From JADKAV01 sp037045455 (GTDB lineage: Bacteria > Actinomycetota > Actinomycetes > S36-B12 > UBA10799), in the NCBI GenBank assembly GCA_037045455.1, contig JBAOIN010000016.1, positions 1-64,000 of the forward strand: a stretch of DNA of 64,000 nt, read 5' to 3'. Position 1 is the stretch's first letter; every line of letters begins with the position of its first letter. The notes under the pieces are model-generated. The model searched no databases, was not told where the DNA came from, and was given only the letters and a program-made list of their open reading frames with translations. The translations under genes were made by a program, and so were the position numbers. Shown here piece by piece: positions 47,447 to 59,318 of the stretch.

Positions 47447-48657
47447 CAGGACACCTGCCCGTCAGCAAGGCCGAAGGCTCGGTCGTAGTCGGCCAGGTCA
47501 CGGAACAGATCCTGGTCACCGCCGGTGGCCCGGGGTGTTTGGAACTGCTGGCGCAGCACCTTCGCCGCTGCGACGTGGGCCGGGTCGGTGACAGTCATCC
47601 CGCGTGCCCAGACCCGCCCGTGGTCGGCGATCAGCCGGCCATCGGCACGGACCCGGACCCGGTCCAGATCGGCGTGCACATCCACGATCCGCCCGATCAC
47701 CGCCGGGTCCACCGAGTAGTCCGACGAGTCCAGGCGCACGTAGTAGTCCCTCGGTAGCCGGATGCTGTGATGCCAGCCCAGGTGCAGCGGCACCGGCGGC
47801 AACCGGAGCATCCCGGCCCGGTCGGCATCCAGCAGGTCGACCGGGCGGGCCTTGAGCGTACGCACCGTCCGGGTGTTCGCGATCGCAAGCCAGTCGGCGA
47901 ACTGGGTGTTGAAATCATCCGGTGAGTTGAAGTCCCGGCCGGGCATGAACGAGGTTTCGAACCAGCCGTTGCGCCGCTCCACCAGCCCTTTGGACTCCGG
48001 GTCGTTCGGGGGTAGCAGCACGAGTTTGCTGGCCAGGGTGCCCATGAACACCGACACCCCGGCCGCGAACCGTTTCCCTCACCCGATGCCTGCCTCGTTG
48101 TCCCAGATCAGCCGACGTGGCACCCGGCCCAGCTGTCCCAGCAGCTCCTACATTCCCAGCAGCAGATCCTCGGTCTTACGGGTCGGGATCATCCGGCCCA
48201 ACGTGAACCGGGAATGCGCGCAGGTCATCACCAGCGTTGGCAGCAGCCGGGCGGTGCCGTCCTCCAGCGGGATCTTGCGCGGCGGGAACCACAGATCACA
48301 CTGCGCCGCGTCGCCGGGCGACCACACGATCCGATCGCACGGGTCGATCCGGCGATAGTCCGGGCGCAAACCAGCGACGTTCTGTCGGAACCACCGTTCC
48401 GACCCGCCCCACCCGACTCGTTCAGCGATCACCGAGGCCGGCATCTCCGGATGCTCGGCCAGCAGCGCCCGCACCCGCGCCTCGAACGGCGTGAACGAGG
48501 GCACCACCGGCGGTCGCTCATACTTCGGGGGACGGTCAGAGGCGACCGCCCGGTCGACCGTGGCCCGGCCGATCCCCAAGTCCCGAGCCACCTGCCGCTT
48601 CGAAACGCCATCGGCGACAAGCCGCCGGATCAACGCCCAATCTTCCACTGAGATCAT
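47446..48657 (-). pseudogene. istA: IS21 transposase IstA with two in-frame stop codons
   Basis: ATG at 48657 (MISVEDWALIRRLVADGVSK). N-terminal HTH (SKRQVARDLGIGRATVDRAV), then the core with Asp in GDAAQCDLWFPP, Asp in LIWDNEAGIG and Glu near PESKGLVERRNGWFE. Codons at 48150–48148 (TAG) and 48081–48079 (TGA) stop it, but the frame is the same before, between and after them, so these are base substitutions (for example TGG to TAG, CGA to TGA), not the insertions seen elsewhere. Full-length protein would be about 403 residues. The element therefore cannot move without IstA supplied by another copy. Confidence 0.9.
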
Positions 48658-48726
48658 CCACCCAATCTGTCTGGGTGGCCCCGTTTTCAACCGCCGCTAT
48701 GGCCTCGTTTTCGAGCGCCGTCGACA

Positions 48727-48731
48727 GCGTT
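48727..48731. repeat. Target-site duplication GCGTT, right copy
   Basis: Direct repeat of 46589–46593, immediately after the element. Confidence 0.85.
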
Positions 48732-48885
48732 CGTGGTGTGTCGTGCCCGCCGCTTACGTTGGGTTGTGGGAGCGAGGTCCTGTGGATTGCGCTGACCCGG
48801 TTTTGTCAGACCCTCCTGCCATTCTGAGAGTGGCAGTCGGGGCCTGCCCTTCTTCTCTTTCTTCTTCTGGGTTTGGGGGTGTGTC

Positions 48886-50116
48886 GTGTCGTTGGAGATC
48901 TCTCACAATGCGCATCGGCGTGCCCGGATCCGGGAGTCGCTGCCCACCGAACATCCGAAGCTGCTGGACCAGATCGGCGAGCTCACGGTCGATCAGCTGC
49001 CGGACCCGACCGAGTTGAGCCTGGAGGAGCTGGCCGGGTCAATCGGGGTCGCCGGGCGGCTGGTCAACCAACTCGAAGCCTGGCTGACGACAGTGGCCGC
49101 CGAGGCTGATACCCGCAAGGCCTCGCAGGTGTTGTGCGCCGGCACGACCGGGACGATGGTCGCGGCGGCGTTGAACACCACCCCTTCGGTCGGGTCCGGG
49201 ATGGTTGCCACCGGCCGGGCACTCCGCGACCTGCCCGCGGTGGCCGAGGCATATCGGGCTGGCGCGATCGGGACCCGGCAGGTGCTGGCCTTACAGCATG
49301 CCGCACCAAGGATCGAGGACTTCCCCTCCAACGAGCCGTGGCTGGTCGAGATCGCCTCCCAGGTGGACTCCCACGAACTGCGCCGGCTGCTGGACGTGCT
49401 CATCACCCAGTCCATCCCGGAAGGCGCGGACCTCGACCACCTCGCCCAGCGTGAGAAGCGTGGGGTGTCGCTGAATGAACGTCAGGACGGCATGTGGAAA
49501 CTCGACGGGCTGCTGGACGCGATCACCGGGAACAAGCTCAACGACCTGCTGCAACCCTTGATGGCCAAAGAGGGTGCCGACGACCCCCGCGGCCCGAAGC
49601 AGCGCCGCGCCGACGCCCTGGATGATGTGATCTCGCTGGCCCGGGCCAACCGCTCACCGTTGGGGGTGTCCGGGCTGACCGTTCTGGTCGACATCGACGG
49701 GCTGCCCGACGGGTTTCAGGCCGCCCTGGAAGACGGCAACGTGCTGGGCCCGGACACCTTCGACCTGCTGTCCTGCTCGCGTGGCGATGTCGGTGATCTT
49801 CGGGATCAACCGGCCGAAGGGTTTCGAACCACTACAGTTGGCCCGCACCGCCCGGCGGGCCAGCAAAGACCAGTGGACGGCGCTGAAAGCCCGCGACAAG
49901 GGCTGCGTGCGGTGCGGGAAACCACCCCGATATACCGAAGCCCACCACATCATCCACTGGAAAGACGGAGGTTTGACCGACCTGCGAAATCTGGTCCTGC
50001 TGTGCGCCCGCTGCCACCACGACCTGCACCTCGGCTACTTCAACGTGATCATGGGCGACGACGGCATCCCGATCCTCATCCAAGGCCGCGGACCACCCGG
50101 CAAACGCACGGGCTGA
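48886..50116 (+). CDS. DUF222 / HNH endonuclease domain protein, one frame break
   Basis: About 410 residues from the GTG at 48886 (GGGGG six bases upstream). Residues 1–290 are a helical DUF222 region (the 13E12-repeat family of actinobacteria). After the break near 49778 (one extra base in TCCTGCTCGCGTG) comes the HNH nuclease: RDKGCVRCGKPPRYTEAHHI, DGGLTDLRNLVLLCARCHHD, with two CxxC zinc pairs and the HH catalytic motif. These proteins are multicopy in many actinobacteria and suspected to be mobile or defensive; function is unproven. It sits directly beside IS21 element B. Confidence 0.8.
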
Positions 50117-50202
50117 ACGCCCACAGTCGAATGGTGTACGGGTGTAAGTGCGGGCGATTGCTGAGCTGAGGTCCACCCGCGGTCTCTGATTACCCTGGTC
50201 TG

Positions 50203-51498
50203 GTGAAGGAACTGCTGGTCGACATCGGCGTGGTGCTGCTGTTCACCATCATCGGCAGCTTCTTCGTGGGCGCCGAGGCGGCGCTCATCAGCCTGCGGGA
50301 GAGCCAGGTCGACCACCTGGCCCAGACTCAGGGAACCCGCGGGCGCCGGTTGCGCAACTTGGTGCATGATCCGAACCGGTTCCTCGCGGCAGTGCAGGTC
50401 GGGGTCACCCTGGCCGCAGTGCTCTCAGCCGGTTTCGGCGCTTCCCGGATAGAACCGTTGATCACTCCCTGGCTGATCGATCTCGGCCTGTCCGAACGCG
50501 CCGCCCCGACGACCGCGTTCCTGATAGTCACGCTGGCCATCACTTACGTGACTCTGGTCTTCGGTGAGTTGGTGCCGAAGCGACTCGCGTTGCAGCGTTC
50601 GGACGCCATCTCACTGGCAGTCGCCCGCCCGGTCGACACGATCGCGCGCATCTTCCGGCCGTTCATCTGGCTGCTGTCCCTGTCGACGAATGCGGTGGTC
50701 AGGCTGCTGGGCGGGGATCCGAAGGCGTCCAAGGAAGGGATCTCGGGCGAGGAACTGCGCGGTTTGGTGGCAGCCCAAGAGTCCCTGAGTACTGAGGAGC
50801 GCGAGCTCATCGACGATGTCATCAGCGCCGGCGGCCGCGAGTTGGCCGAGGTCATGGTCCCGCGCACCGAGGTCGAGTTCCTGGACGCGGACGTCCCAGT
50901 GGCGAAGGCCGTGGCCAAGGTCCGCGAGATGCCGCACTCCCGCTACCCGGTGGTGGAAGGCAGCGCGGACGACGTGATCGGGTTCGTCCATGTCCGCGAT
51001 CTGCTGGATCCCGAGATCTCCCGCCGCTCGCTGCGGGTGGAACGGCTCGTGCGTCCGGTGCTGCGCTTCCCGGACAGCAAGGCGATCCTGCCGGCGATGC
51101 AAGAGATGCGCGACGCGGGCAGTCATCTCGCGATCGTCGTGGACGAGTACGGCGGAACGGCTGGCATCGTCACGCTCGAGGATTTGGTTGAAGAGCTCGT
51201 GGGTGACATCCGTGACGAGTTCGACCTGCGGGACACGACCACATTCCGCCCCGGAGGCGAGGCGGAAGTGGACGGGCTGCTCAGCCTCGACGACTTCGCC
51301 GAGGACGTCGGCTTGGAGTTGCCTGATGGTCCGTATGAGACGGTCGCCGGATACATGGTCGCCGCGCTCGGCAGGTTGCCGGAGAAGGGCGACACTGTTG
51401 AACTGGACGCCAACACGCTCACGGTGACGGACATGGACGGTCGCCGGATCGCCAAGGTGCTGGTGGTGCTTGCACCGGTAGTCGCCACCGAGGACTAG
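50203..51498 (+). CDS. CNNM/CorC-type transmembrane transporter (HlyC/CorC family)
   Basis: 431 residues from the GTG at 50203. DUF21 membrane domain with three or four segments (VVLLFTIIGSFFVGAEAALI; VTLAAVLSAGFGA; FLIVTLAITYVTLVFGELVPK), two CBS domains (VEVMVPRTEVEFLDAD region 215–335) and a C-terminal CorC_HlyC domain (EVDGLLSLDDFAEDVGLELP). Relatives such as MpfA export Mg2+; the old hemolysin label is not supported here. Intact; converges on the GGDEF gene with a four-base overlap. Confidence 0.88.
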   Translation: MKELLVDIGVVLLFTIIGSFFVGAEAALISLRESQVDHLAQTQGTRGRRLRNLVHDPNRFLAAVQVGVTLAAVLSAGFGASRIEPLITPWLIDLGLSERAAPTTAFLIVTLAITYVTLVFGELVPKRLALQRSDAISLAVARPVDTIARIFRPFIWLLSLSTNAVVRLLGGDPKASKEGISGEELRGLVAAQESLSTEERELIDDVISAGGRELAEVMVPRTEVEFLDADVPVAKAVAKVREMPHSRYPVVEGSADDVIGFVHVRDLLDPEISRRSLRVERLVRPVLRFPDSKAILPAMQEMRDAGSHLAIVVDEYGGTAGIVTLEDLVEELVGDIRDEFDLRDTTTFRPGGEAEVDGLLSLDDFAEDVGLELPDGPYETVAGYMVAALGRLPEKGDTVELDANTLTVTDMDGRRIAKVLVVLAPVVATED

Positions 51499-52434
51499 CC
51501 CGCGCGGTTTCGCTTCGCCCCGTACATCCGCTCATCGGCCCGCGCGGTGACCTCGTCGTAGCTGATCTCCGGCGGCCACTCGGCGGCGCCGTAGGAGAAC
51601 GGCGTGGGTGTGGCTTCGCGCACCCGCTGGACGAACCGGCCGACCTGCGCTTCGCCCGACAACGGCAACACTGCCATGAACTCGTCCCCTCCCGTCCGGG
51701 CCAGGATGTCGTCGGACCGGGCGGAGGCTTGCAGTGCCTCGGCGAAGCCGGCCAGCACGGCATCCCCGGCGAGGTGACCGGCCGTGTCGTTCACGCGCTT
51801 GAACCGGTCCAAGTCGAAGACGATGACTGTCCGGGGCTGCGTGCGACGGCCTTGCTGGGGGCTGAGTTCCAGCAGTGTCGTCAGCCCCTGCCGGTTGAGC
51901 AATCCCGTGAGTGGGTCGGTGGTCGCCAGTCGCCGCAGATCCGACACCAACTGGCTGAGCAGGAGAACCAAGCCGGTGCAGATCGACATGATCACCAGCC
52001 AGGAGACCAGCATCTGCGGCAGTGCGTGCCGCGCCTGCAGAACCGCCAGATACGCAACCGCTGCGGCCACAAGGTAGGCCAGGGCCAGCTTGCGAGATCC
52101 CCACAGGGCCGCGTAGGAGGTGTAGACGATGTAGGGGAGGGCGAACAGGGCTCCGCCCAGCGGCGTGACGGCGCCGTAGATGAGCAGCGTGGAACTGACG
52201 ACGGCACCGCTCAGGATCGCCCAGACCAACCACATCGGGGTCCGGTCGGCCATCGCGAGCAGCAGCACCGTGACGAACGCCGCGTACACCACTGTGCCGA
52301 CGGTGACCGACATCTGGATGCTTGCCGTTGGCCGGGAACGTGATGGCGAACAGAAGGTTGAGCCCGTTGAGCACAGCCCAGGCGATCAGTGTCCAGACAG
52401 GACCTGGATACCGGCCCCAGCGCATCTCACTCAC
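51495..52434 (-). CDS. Membrane diguanylate cyclase (GGDEF), one frame break
   Basis: About 313 residues from the ATG at 52434. Five or six membrane segments (for example PVWTLIAWAVLNGLNLLFAI, LVSWLVIMSICTGLVLLLSQ) precede a GGDEF domain: LATTDPLTGLLNRQGL, VIVFDLDRFKRVNDTAGHLA, ARTGGDEFMAVLP. The active-site GGDEF is exact and an RSDD I-site lies five residues before it, so product inhibition by c-di-GMP is likely. A break near 52320 joins the first membrane helix in another frame. No sensory domain beyond the membrane part. Confidence 0.85.
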
Positions 52435-52542
52435 CGGCCGGCACCCTCATATGGCAGGTATCGTCGCGGACGCCCGACGGCATTAGGTGGTGTCCGTAAC
52501 CCGGTCCTGCGTCGCCTATCAGCGGCCCGACAGAATAGACAC

Positions 52543-53535
52543 ATGCCCCGCATCCTGTCCGGCATCCAGCCCACCAGCGAGTCGTTCCACATCGGTAACT
52601 ACTTCGGTGCGCTGCGGCATTGGGTGGCGCTGCAGAACGAGGAAGCGTTCTACATGGTGGCCGATCTGCACGCCATCACGGTCACCGTGGATCCGGAACA
52701 GCAGCGCCAGCGAACGCGAGCCTCCTTCGCGCAGCTCGTGGCAATGGGACTCGACCTGGAACGGGCCACGCTGTTCGTGCAAAGCGACGTGCCCCAGCAC
52801 AACCAACTCGCCTGGTTGATGATGTGCCTGACCGGTTACGGCGAGGCGTCCCGCATGACCCAGTTCAAAGACAAGATGGCCCGGGAGGGCGCATCCGGCG
52901 CCTCGGTGGGCCTGTTCACCTACCCGTGCCTACAGGCCGCCGACATCTTGGTCTACCAGGCGCAGTACGTGCCGGTGGGGGAGGACCAGCGGCAGCACCT
53001 CGAACTCACGCGGGACCTTGCCGAGCGGTTCAACGGCCGGTACGGCGAGACGTTCGTCGTGCCTGAGCCCTACATCGTCAAGGACACCGCAAAGATTCTG
53101 GACCTGCAGGACCCGACCTCGAAAATGAGCAAGTCGGTGCCGGGCGGTTGCGTCTTCCTGCTCGACGATGCGAAGCGCATGGCCAAGAAGATCAAGTCCG
53201 CGGTCACCGACTCCGAGACCGAGGTCCGCTACGACCCGATCAACAAGCCGGGGGTGTCGAACCTGCTGACGATCCTGGGTGCGGCCACGGATCGCCCGGT
53301 GGCCGAGGTCGAGCAGGAGTACGCCGGTGGCATGTACGGGCCGTTGAAGGTCGCCGCCGCCGATGCCGTGGTGGCGGTGGTCGAGCCAATCGCCACGCGG
53401 ACCCAGGAACTGCTCGCAGACCCGGCCGAACTCGACCGGCTTATCGCTCGCGGGGGACAGCGCGCGCGGGAGGCGGCCCAACCCAATGTCCGGGCGGCTT
53501 ACGCAGCGATGGGGCTGCAAGCAGGCTTGGGGTGA
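52543..53535 (+). CDS. trpS: Tryptophanyl-tRNA synthetase
   Basis: 330 residues from the ATG at 52543, intact. Class I synthetase: ILSGIQPTSESFHIGNYFGA contains the HIGH-type motif HIGN, and DPTSKMSKSVPG the KMSKS loop. YPCLQAADILVYQA and VGEDQRQHLELTRDLAERFN bind tRNA and tryptophan. Stop overlaps the next start (GTGA). Confidence 0.97.
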   Translation: MPRILSGIQPTSESFHIGNYFGALRHWVALQNEEAFYMVADLHAITVTVDPEQQRQRTRASFAQLVAMGLDLERATLFVQSDVPQHNQLAWLMMCLTGYGEASRMTQFKDKMAREGASGASVGLFTYPCLQAADILVYQAQYVPVGEDQRQHLELTRDLAERFNGRYGETFVVPEPYIVKDTAKILDLQDPTSKMSKSVPGGCVFLLDDAKRMAKKIKSAVTDSETEVRYDPINKPGVSNLLTILGAATDRPVAEVEQEYAGGMYGPLKVAAADAVVAVVEPIATRTQELLADPAELDRLIARGGQRAREAAQPNVRAAYAAMGLQAGLG

Positions 53536-54038
53536 AGCGCAACATCGGAGTCGCCATCGCAATTCCGCGGCCGTTCGCCGACGAGCTCGAAGGATGGCGG
53601 GACCGGTTCGGCGATCCAGCAGCACATCTGATCCAGGCCCATGTGACCCTGCTGCCGCCGACGAATGTGTCTGATGTCGCAGCGGTTGAGCAGCACCTTG
53701 CCGGGGTTGCGGAACGGCACGGCGCCTTCCCCATCGTGCTCGCTGGCACGGGCACGTTCCGCCCGCTGTCACCGGTGGTCTACGTGCGCGTTGCCAGCGG
53801 CGGTGAACAGATCGGGACGCTGGAAGCCGATGTCCGCTCCGGGCCGTTGGCGCGTTCGTTGCGGTTCCCGTACCACCCGCACGTGACCGTGGCCCACGAC
53901 GTGTCCGAGACGATGCTGACACTGGCGCAGGACGCGCTGGCCGAGTACCAGGCCACGTTCACCGCCGACTGCATCACGCTGTACGAACAAGAGCCCAGCG
54001 GCCATTGGGGGCCACTGCGCGAGTTCTCGCTGCAGTGA
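53532..54038 (+). CDS. 2'-5' RNA ligase / 2H phosphoesterase family protein
   Basis: 168 residues from the GTG at 53532, coupled to trpS. Two HxT motifs, AHVTLLPP and PHVTVAHD, form the 2H phosphoesterase active site. Such proteins act on RNA 2'-5' or cyclic phosphodiester bonds in vitro; the biological substrate is unknown. Confidence 0.82.
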   Translation: MKRNIGVAIAIPRPFADELEGWRDRFGDPAAHLIQAHVTLLPPTNVSDVAAVEQHLAGVAERHGAFPIVLAGTGTFRPLSPVVYVRVASGGEQIGTLEADVRSGPLARSLRFPYHPHVTVAHDVSETMLTLAQDALAEYQATFTADCITLYEQEPSGHWGPLREFSLQ

Positions 54039-54102
54039 CCGGCGGCCCCCATCCGCGATGAACCGGCCATAGCCATCGTTTGTGGTCCGCGGCGCTGCGG
54101 CG

Positions 54103-54435
54103 TCAGACGGGCCCGAGCCGAGGTGGTGCCGCCGGGCCCGGTTCCTTCAACTCGATGAACAAGACCGAAGTTGCCGTATCGCCGATGTTCTCCCCGGAAT
54201 GCTCCTGCGCGTCCAGCCACCGCACTTGACCCGCCTCGAGCGCGACATCCGTCTGCTGCTCGCCGTGCCGCAACCGTCGCTGGAAGGAGGACATGGTGAT
54301 CATCACACTGTCCGGGTGGTGGTGCGGATGAGTCTGATCACCCGGCCGGTCGGCGTAACTAAGGACCCGCACGCGGTCGTTCTCGAACACCACCGAGTAC
54401 AAGTCGGGATCAGTGACGACCGGATCATCGCCCAT
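54103..54435 (-). CDS. Cupin-domain protein
   Basis: 110 residues from the ATG at 54435. A beta-barrel cupin with HPHHHPDSVMIT as the metal-binding motif 1 and a short second motif around LDAQEHSGENIG. Small cupins bind varied ligands. It lies downstream of the DacC-like gene on the same strand; an operon is possible. Confidence 0.65.
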   Translation of the reverse strand: MGDDPVVTDPDLYSVVFENDRVRVLSYADRPGDQTHPHHHPDSVMITMSSFQRRLRHGEQQTDVALEAGQVRWLDAQEHSGENIGDTATSVLFIELKEPGPAAPPRLGPV

Positions 54436-54469
54436 ATGATCAACTACCCGGGCAGCCACAATGCATGCA

Positions 54470-55868
54470 CTAGGGCAAGCGAGCTGGTTCCCGCTCCCGC
54501 TCGGCACGCCGGCGCATGGCGGCTTCCCGCCGGGCCTTCTGCCGGCGCACGGCGCGAATCCGCAGCAGCACCACCGCGATCCCGAGCAGTAGCAGCAACC
54601 ACAGGAACGCCTTGAGCAAGCCGACTACCAGAGTGGCGAGCAATCCGCGAGAGGCCGGCTGCGGCTTCGGTGGTGGTGCCCGCAAACGGGGACTGGGTCA
54701 GACCAGCGACCACCGCGTCGGCACCTGCTCCGACCTGATCGGCCGCCGGGACGGCACCGGTCACGGTCACCACCTGCCCGGCGGCGGCCTGGGCGTCCGA
54801 CGCGACCTGGTTCACGTCCGGCATCGACACCGAACCTGCCTGCACGGCGACCTGCTGGGCGGTCTGGGCAATGGTGGTCATCTCGGCTTGAGTGGCCTCG
54901 TCCAACGGCATCGGTGCCAAGTCCGAGGGCGCGCTCGCTGCCGCCACTGGGGTGATGTCCACCTCGTCGCCGACCTCCGGCAGTTCACCGACCGGCTGCA
55001 GCGAGTCAGCGTTCTGGAACGCCCAGTCGAACACCTGCCTGGCTGTCTGCGTGGTCCCCCCGCCGATGCCGAGCAGCGCCACGACGTAGCGGTGTCCGTC
55101 CCGGTCCGCCCCAGCGACGTAGGTGCGCCCGGCCTGGCTGGTGAAGCCGCTCTTGCCACCCATGAAACCGGGATAGTCGGAGTCCAGCAGAGTGTCGTGG
55201 TTGTAGATCGTGAACGTGGTGCGGGGCTGGGTCGGGTCCTCCGGTGACTTGGCCGGGAACTCGGCCTGCTTGGCGGTGAGGATCTCTTGCAGCCGCGGAT
55301 CCTGGATTGCGACTCGGTAGATCTGGGCGAGGTCCTTGGCTGTGGTGACCTGTCCCGGCTGATCGAGGCCGTTGGGAGACTTGGCCACCGTGCTGGTCGC
55401 CCCTACCCGCTGTGCCTCGGCGTTCATCGCGTCGATCGTGCGCTGGTAGCCGTACGCATCAGCCAGCGCGACCGCGGCGTCGTTCCCGCTGCGCATCAAC
55501 ATCCCGTGGAACAGCTGGTCCACCGTGTAGGTGTTCCCGGCGAGCACCCCGACGTGGGCGCCTTCAGTCAGCGTCTCCTGCGGCTGGGCCTCGTACACGC
55601 TGTCGTATTGCAGCCGGGGCAGCAGGGTCAGCGACGTGAGGGTCTTGATCGTGGACGCCATCGGCCGCTGCCCGTCGTAGTTCTGCCCCGCCAGGATGTC
55701 CCCGGACTCGGCATCCACGAGGATCCACGATTTCGTCGCGAAGTCGGGCACCGTCACGCCCTCGGCAGCCGTGGGCGTGGGTGAGGGGACGACGTCCTCG
55801 GCGGCAGCGGGGGCGGCTGCCAGCAGCAGGAGCGCGGAGGCGGCAATCAGCCGAAACAAGGTACGCAT
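54470..55868 (-). CDS. D-alanyl-D-alanine carboxypeptidase (DacC/PBP5-like), one frame break
   Basis: About 465 residues from the ATG at 55868. Signal peptide MRTLFRLIAASALLLLAAAPAAA. S11 active site: PMASTIKTLTSLTLL (SxxK), LMRSGNDAAVALADA (SxN) and GGKSGFTSQAGRTYVAG (KSG in place of the usual KTG). A 120-residue Ala/Gln-rich stalk follows, and after a break near 54685 a C-terminal membrane helix (GLLKAFLWLLLLLGIAVVLL) with a basic tail anchors it facing outwards. It trims stem peptides in peptidoglycan. Confidence 0.9.
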
Positions 55869-55964
55869 CAAGGTCAGCGTACGGTCGGCCCGGGTGGATG
55901 AACGGCAGCGAAACGCCCGGCGTTCTCCCGTAGGGTAGGGGTGTCAGACGAAGGGGTGGACGAC

Positions 55965-56351
55965 ATGCGCGATGACCTGGGCAAGCTGCTTGTGGCGACG
56001 AGTGTGGACATCGAGGGAATGCCCTGGACGACCACCATGCCTGGAGTGCACCAGAAGGTCCTGTGGCAGTCCGGAGACACGACCCTGGGTCTGATGAAGG
56101 TCGACGCCGGGCACGAGAATCCCGAGCACGTCCACCATGCCGCTCACCACCACATCTGGGTGCTGAGCGGGGAGGCCACGATGGTCGGCAAGCACGTGGG
56201 GCCAGGATCCTACGTCTACATCCCGCCTACGGTTGCGCACGCCGTGACCGAGGTGGGTCCGGACGGGTGCACGTTCTTCTACACCTACCGGCCGCTGGAG
56301 CACGAACACGCGGAGTCGCCGTTGCACCCGGAGCACGGGGGCGTGGTCTAG
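55965..56351 (+). CDS. Cupin-domain protein
   Basis: 128 residues from the ATG at 55965, with GAAGGGG eight bases upstream; the GTG at 55941 is less likely. Cupin core: GHENPEHVHHAAHHHIWVLS gives the HxH…E metal motif and GPGSYVYIPPTVAHAV the second motif. A quercetinase-like or sensor role is possible but unproved. Confidence 0.7.
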   Translation: MRDDLGKLLVATSVDIEGMPWTTTMPGVHQKVLWQSGDTTLGLMKVDAGHENPEHVHHAAHHHIWVLSGEATMVGKHVGPGSYVYIPPTVAHAVTEVGPDGCTFFYTYRPLEHEHAESPLHPEHGGVV

Positions 56352-56364
56352 CCGGTAACACCGG

Positions 56365-56413
56365 GGGCTTTGTGAGCCAGCGACCAGTTTCTGGTCTGTC
56401 GGTCACAAAGCCC
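56365..56413. terminator. Bidirectional terminator between the cupin gene and sdhB
   Basis: GGGCTTTGTGA (56365–56375) and TCACAAAGCCC (56403–56413) pair perfectly, with an inner GACCAG/CTGGTC stem. It lies between two convergent genes. Confidence 0.8.
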
Positions 56414-56422
56414 TGACCGGCG

Positions 56423-57158
56423 TCAGCCCTTGCGGAACATCAACGCGCGCTTGACTTCCTGAATCGCCTTGGTCACCTCGATGCCACGCGGGCAGGCCTC
56501 GGTGCAGTTGAAGGTGGTGCGGCAGCGCCACACGCCCTCCTTGCTGTTCAGGATGTCCAGGCGCAGGTCGGTGCCGGCGTCGCGGGAGTCGAAGATGAAC
56601 CGGTGCGCGCCCACGATCGCCTGCGGGCCGAAGTACTGCCCGTCGCTCCAGAACACCGGGCAGACTGGTGGTGCAAGCCGCGCACAGGATGCACTTGGTG
56701 GTGTCGTCGAAGATCGCCCGGTCCTCGGCAGACTGCAGGCGCTCCTTGGCCGGCTCGTGCCCGGCGGGCAACAGGAACGGCATCACGTCCTGGTAGGCCT
56801 GCGAAGAAGGGCTCCATGTCGACCACGAGGTCCTTCTCCAGCGGCAGACCCTTGATCGCCTCGACGACGATCGGCTTCTTGATGTTCAGGTCCTTGATCA
56901 GCGTCTTGCAGGCCAGCCGGTTGCGACCGTTGATCCGCATGGCGTCGGAGCCGCAGATGCCGTGAGCGCAGGAGCGACGGAACGTCAGCGTGCCGTCCTG
57001 CTCGTCCTTGATCCGCTGCAGGATCGTCAGCACCCGGTCGGTCGGCAGCGCCTCGAGCGAGTACTCCTCGTCAGTGCGGGCGCCTCGTCGAGTCTCGCGG
57101 GATGTAGCGCGCGATCTTGAACGGTGACCGGCAGGCGAGCCTCGATCGGTGCGTGCCA

Positions 57159-57159
<1 letters not shown>
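56423..57159 (-). CDS. sdhB: Succinate dehydrogenase iron-sulfur subunit, frame-broken
   Basis: Electron transfer subunit of complex II. The ATG at 57159 overlaps the sdhA stop. [2Fe-2S] ligands in RRSCAHGICGSDAMRINGRN…LAC, [4Fe-4S] in CILCAACTTS and [3Fe-4S] in FNCTEACPRGIEV. Breaks near 57140, 57115, 57080, 56803 and 56665 scatter it over three frames; all fit extra bases (for example ACCgATCGAG near the start). Corrected length about 244. An essential part of a complex whose other subunits are intact here. Confidence 0.92.
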
Positions 57160-58907
<1,748 letters not shown>

Positions 58908-58916
58908 TGATTCGCC

Positions 58917-59318
58917 TTAGCTGATGTTGGGGTCGAAGGTGAAGATCACGAGCGTGCCCAGCGCAATCGTGAAGACGGTCGCGGTGAGCAGTGCGGCCTT
59001 GAGCCAGAACCGGGTCTGGTCGCGCTCGGAGTAGTCGTTGATGATCGTGCGCAGACCGTTGGCGCCGTGGATCATCGCCAGCCACAACTGCAGCAGATCC
59101 CAGATCTGCCAGAACGGGCTGCTCCAGCGGCCGGCCACGAACGCGAAGTTGATCCGCTGCACGCCGCCGTCCAGGATGTTCATGATCAGCAGGTGGCCCA
59201 GCACCAGGAACACCAGCACGATGCCGGAGACCCGCATGAAGACCCAGGACCACATCTCGTAGTTCGTGCGGCCACCGGAACGGGCGGACTGGGGGACGTT
59301 CAGTGCCGGCGCGCTCAT
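58917..59318 (-). CDS. sdhD: Succinate dehydrogenase membrane anchor SdhD
   Basis: 133 residues from the ATG at 59318, overlapping the sdhC stop (ATGA). Three membrane segments (VSGIVLVFLVLGHLLIMNIL; LLQLWLAMIHGANGLRTII; LTATVFTIALGTLVIFTF). The His in MIHGANGLR is the expected heme ligand. Binds quinone with SdhC. Confidence 0.9.
   Translation of the reverse strand: MSAPALNVPQSARSGGRTNYEMWSWVFMRVSGIVLVFLVLGHLLIMNILDGGVQRINFAFVAGRWSSPFWQIWDLLQLWLAMIHGANGLRTIINDYSERDQTRFWLKAALLTATVFTIALGTLVIFTFDPNIS

Larger units (their letters stand above)
46594..48726 (-). mobile_element. IS21-family insertion sequence (element B), istA inactivated
   Basis: The element is 2133 bp, on the minus strand. Its ends read TGTCGGCGGCGGCTGAAAAC and, inward from the right, TGTCGACGGCGCTCGAAAAC, followed by similar GGGGCCA/GAGGCCA units; a further GAAAACGGGGCCA repeat lies inside each end. 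GCGTT duplications flank it. istA and istB are present in that order. istB is intact, istA has two stop codons. Termini and proteins differ clearly from element A, so this is a different IS21 subgroup. Confidence 0.93.
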
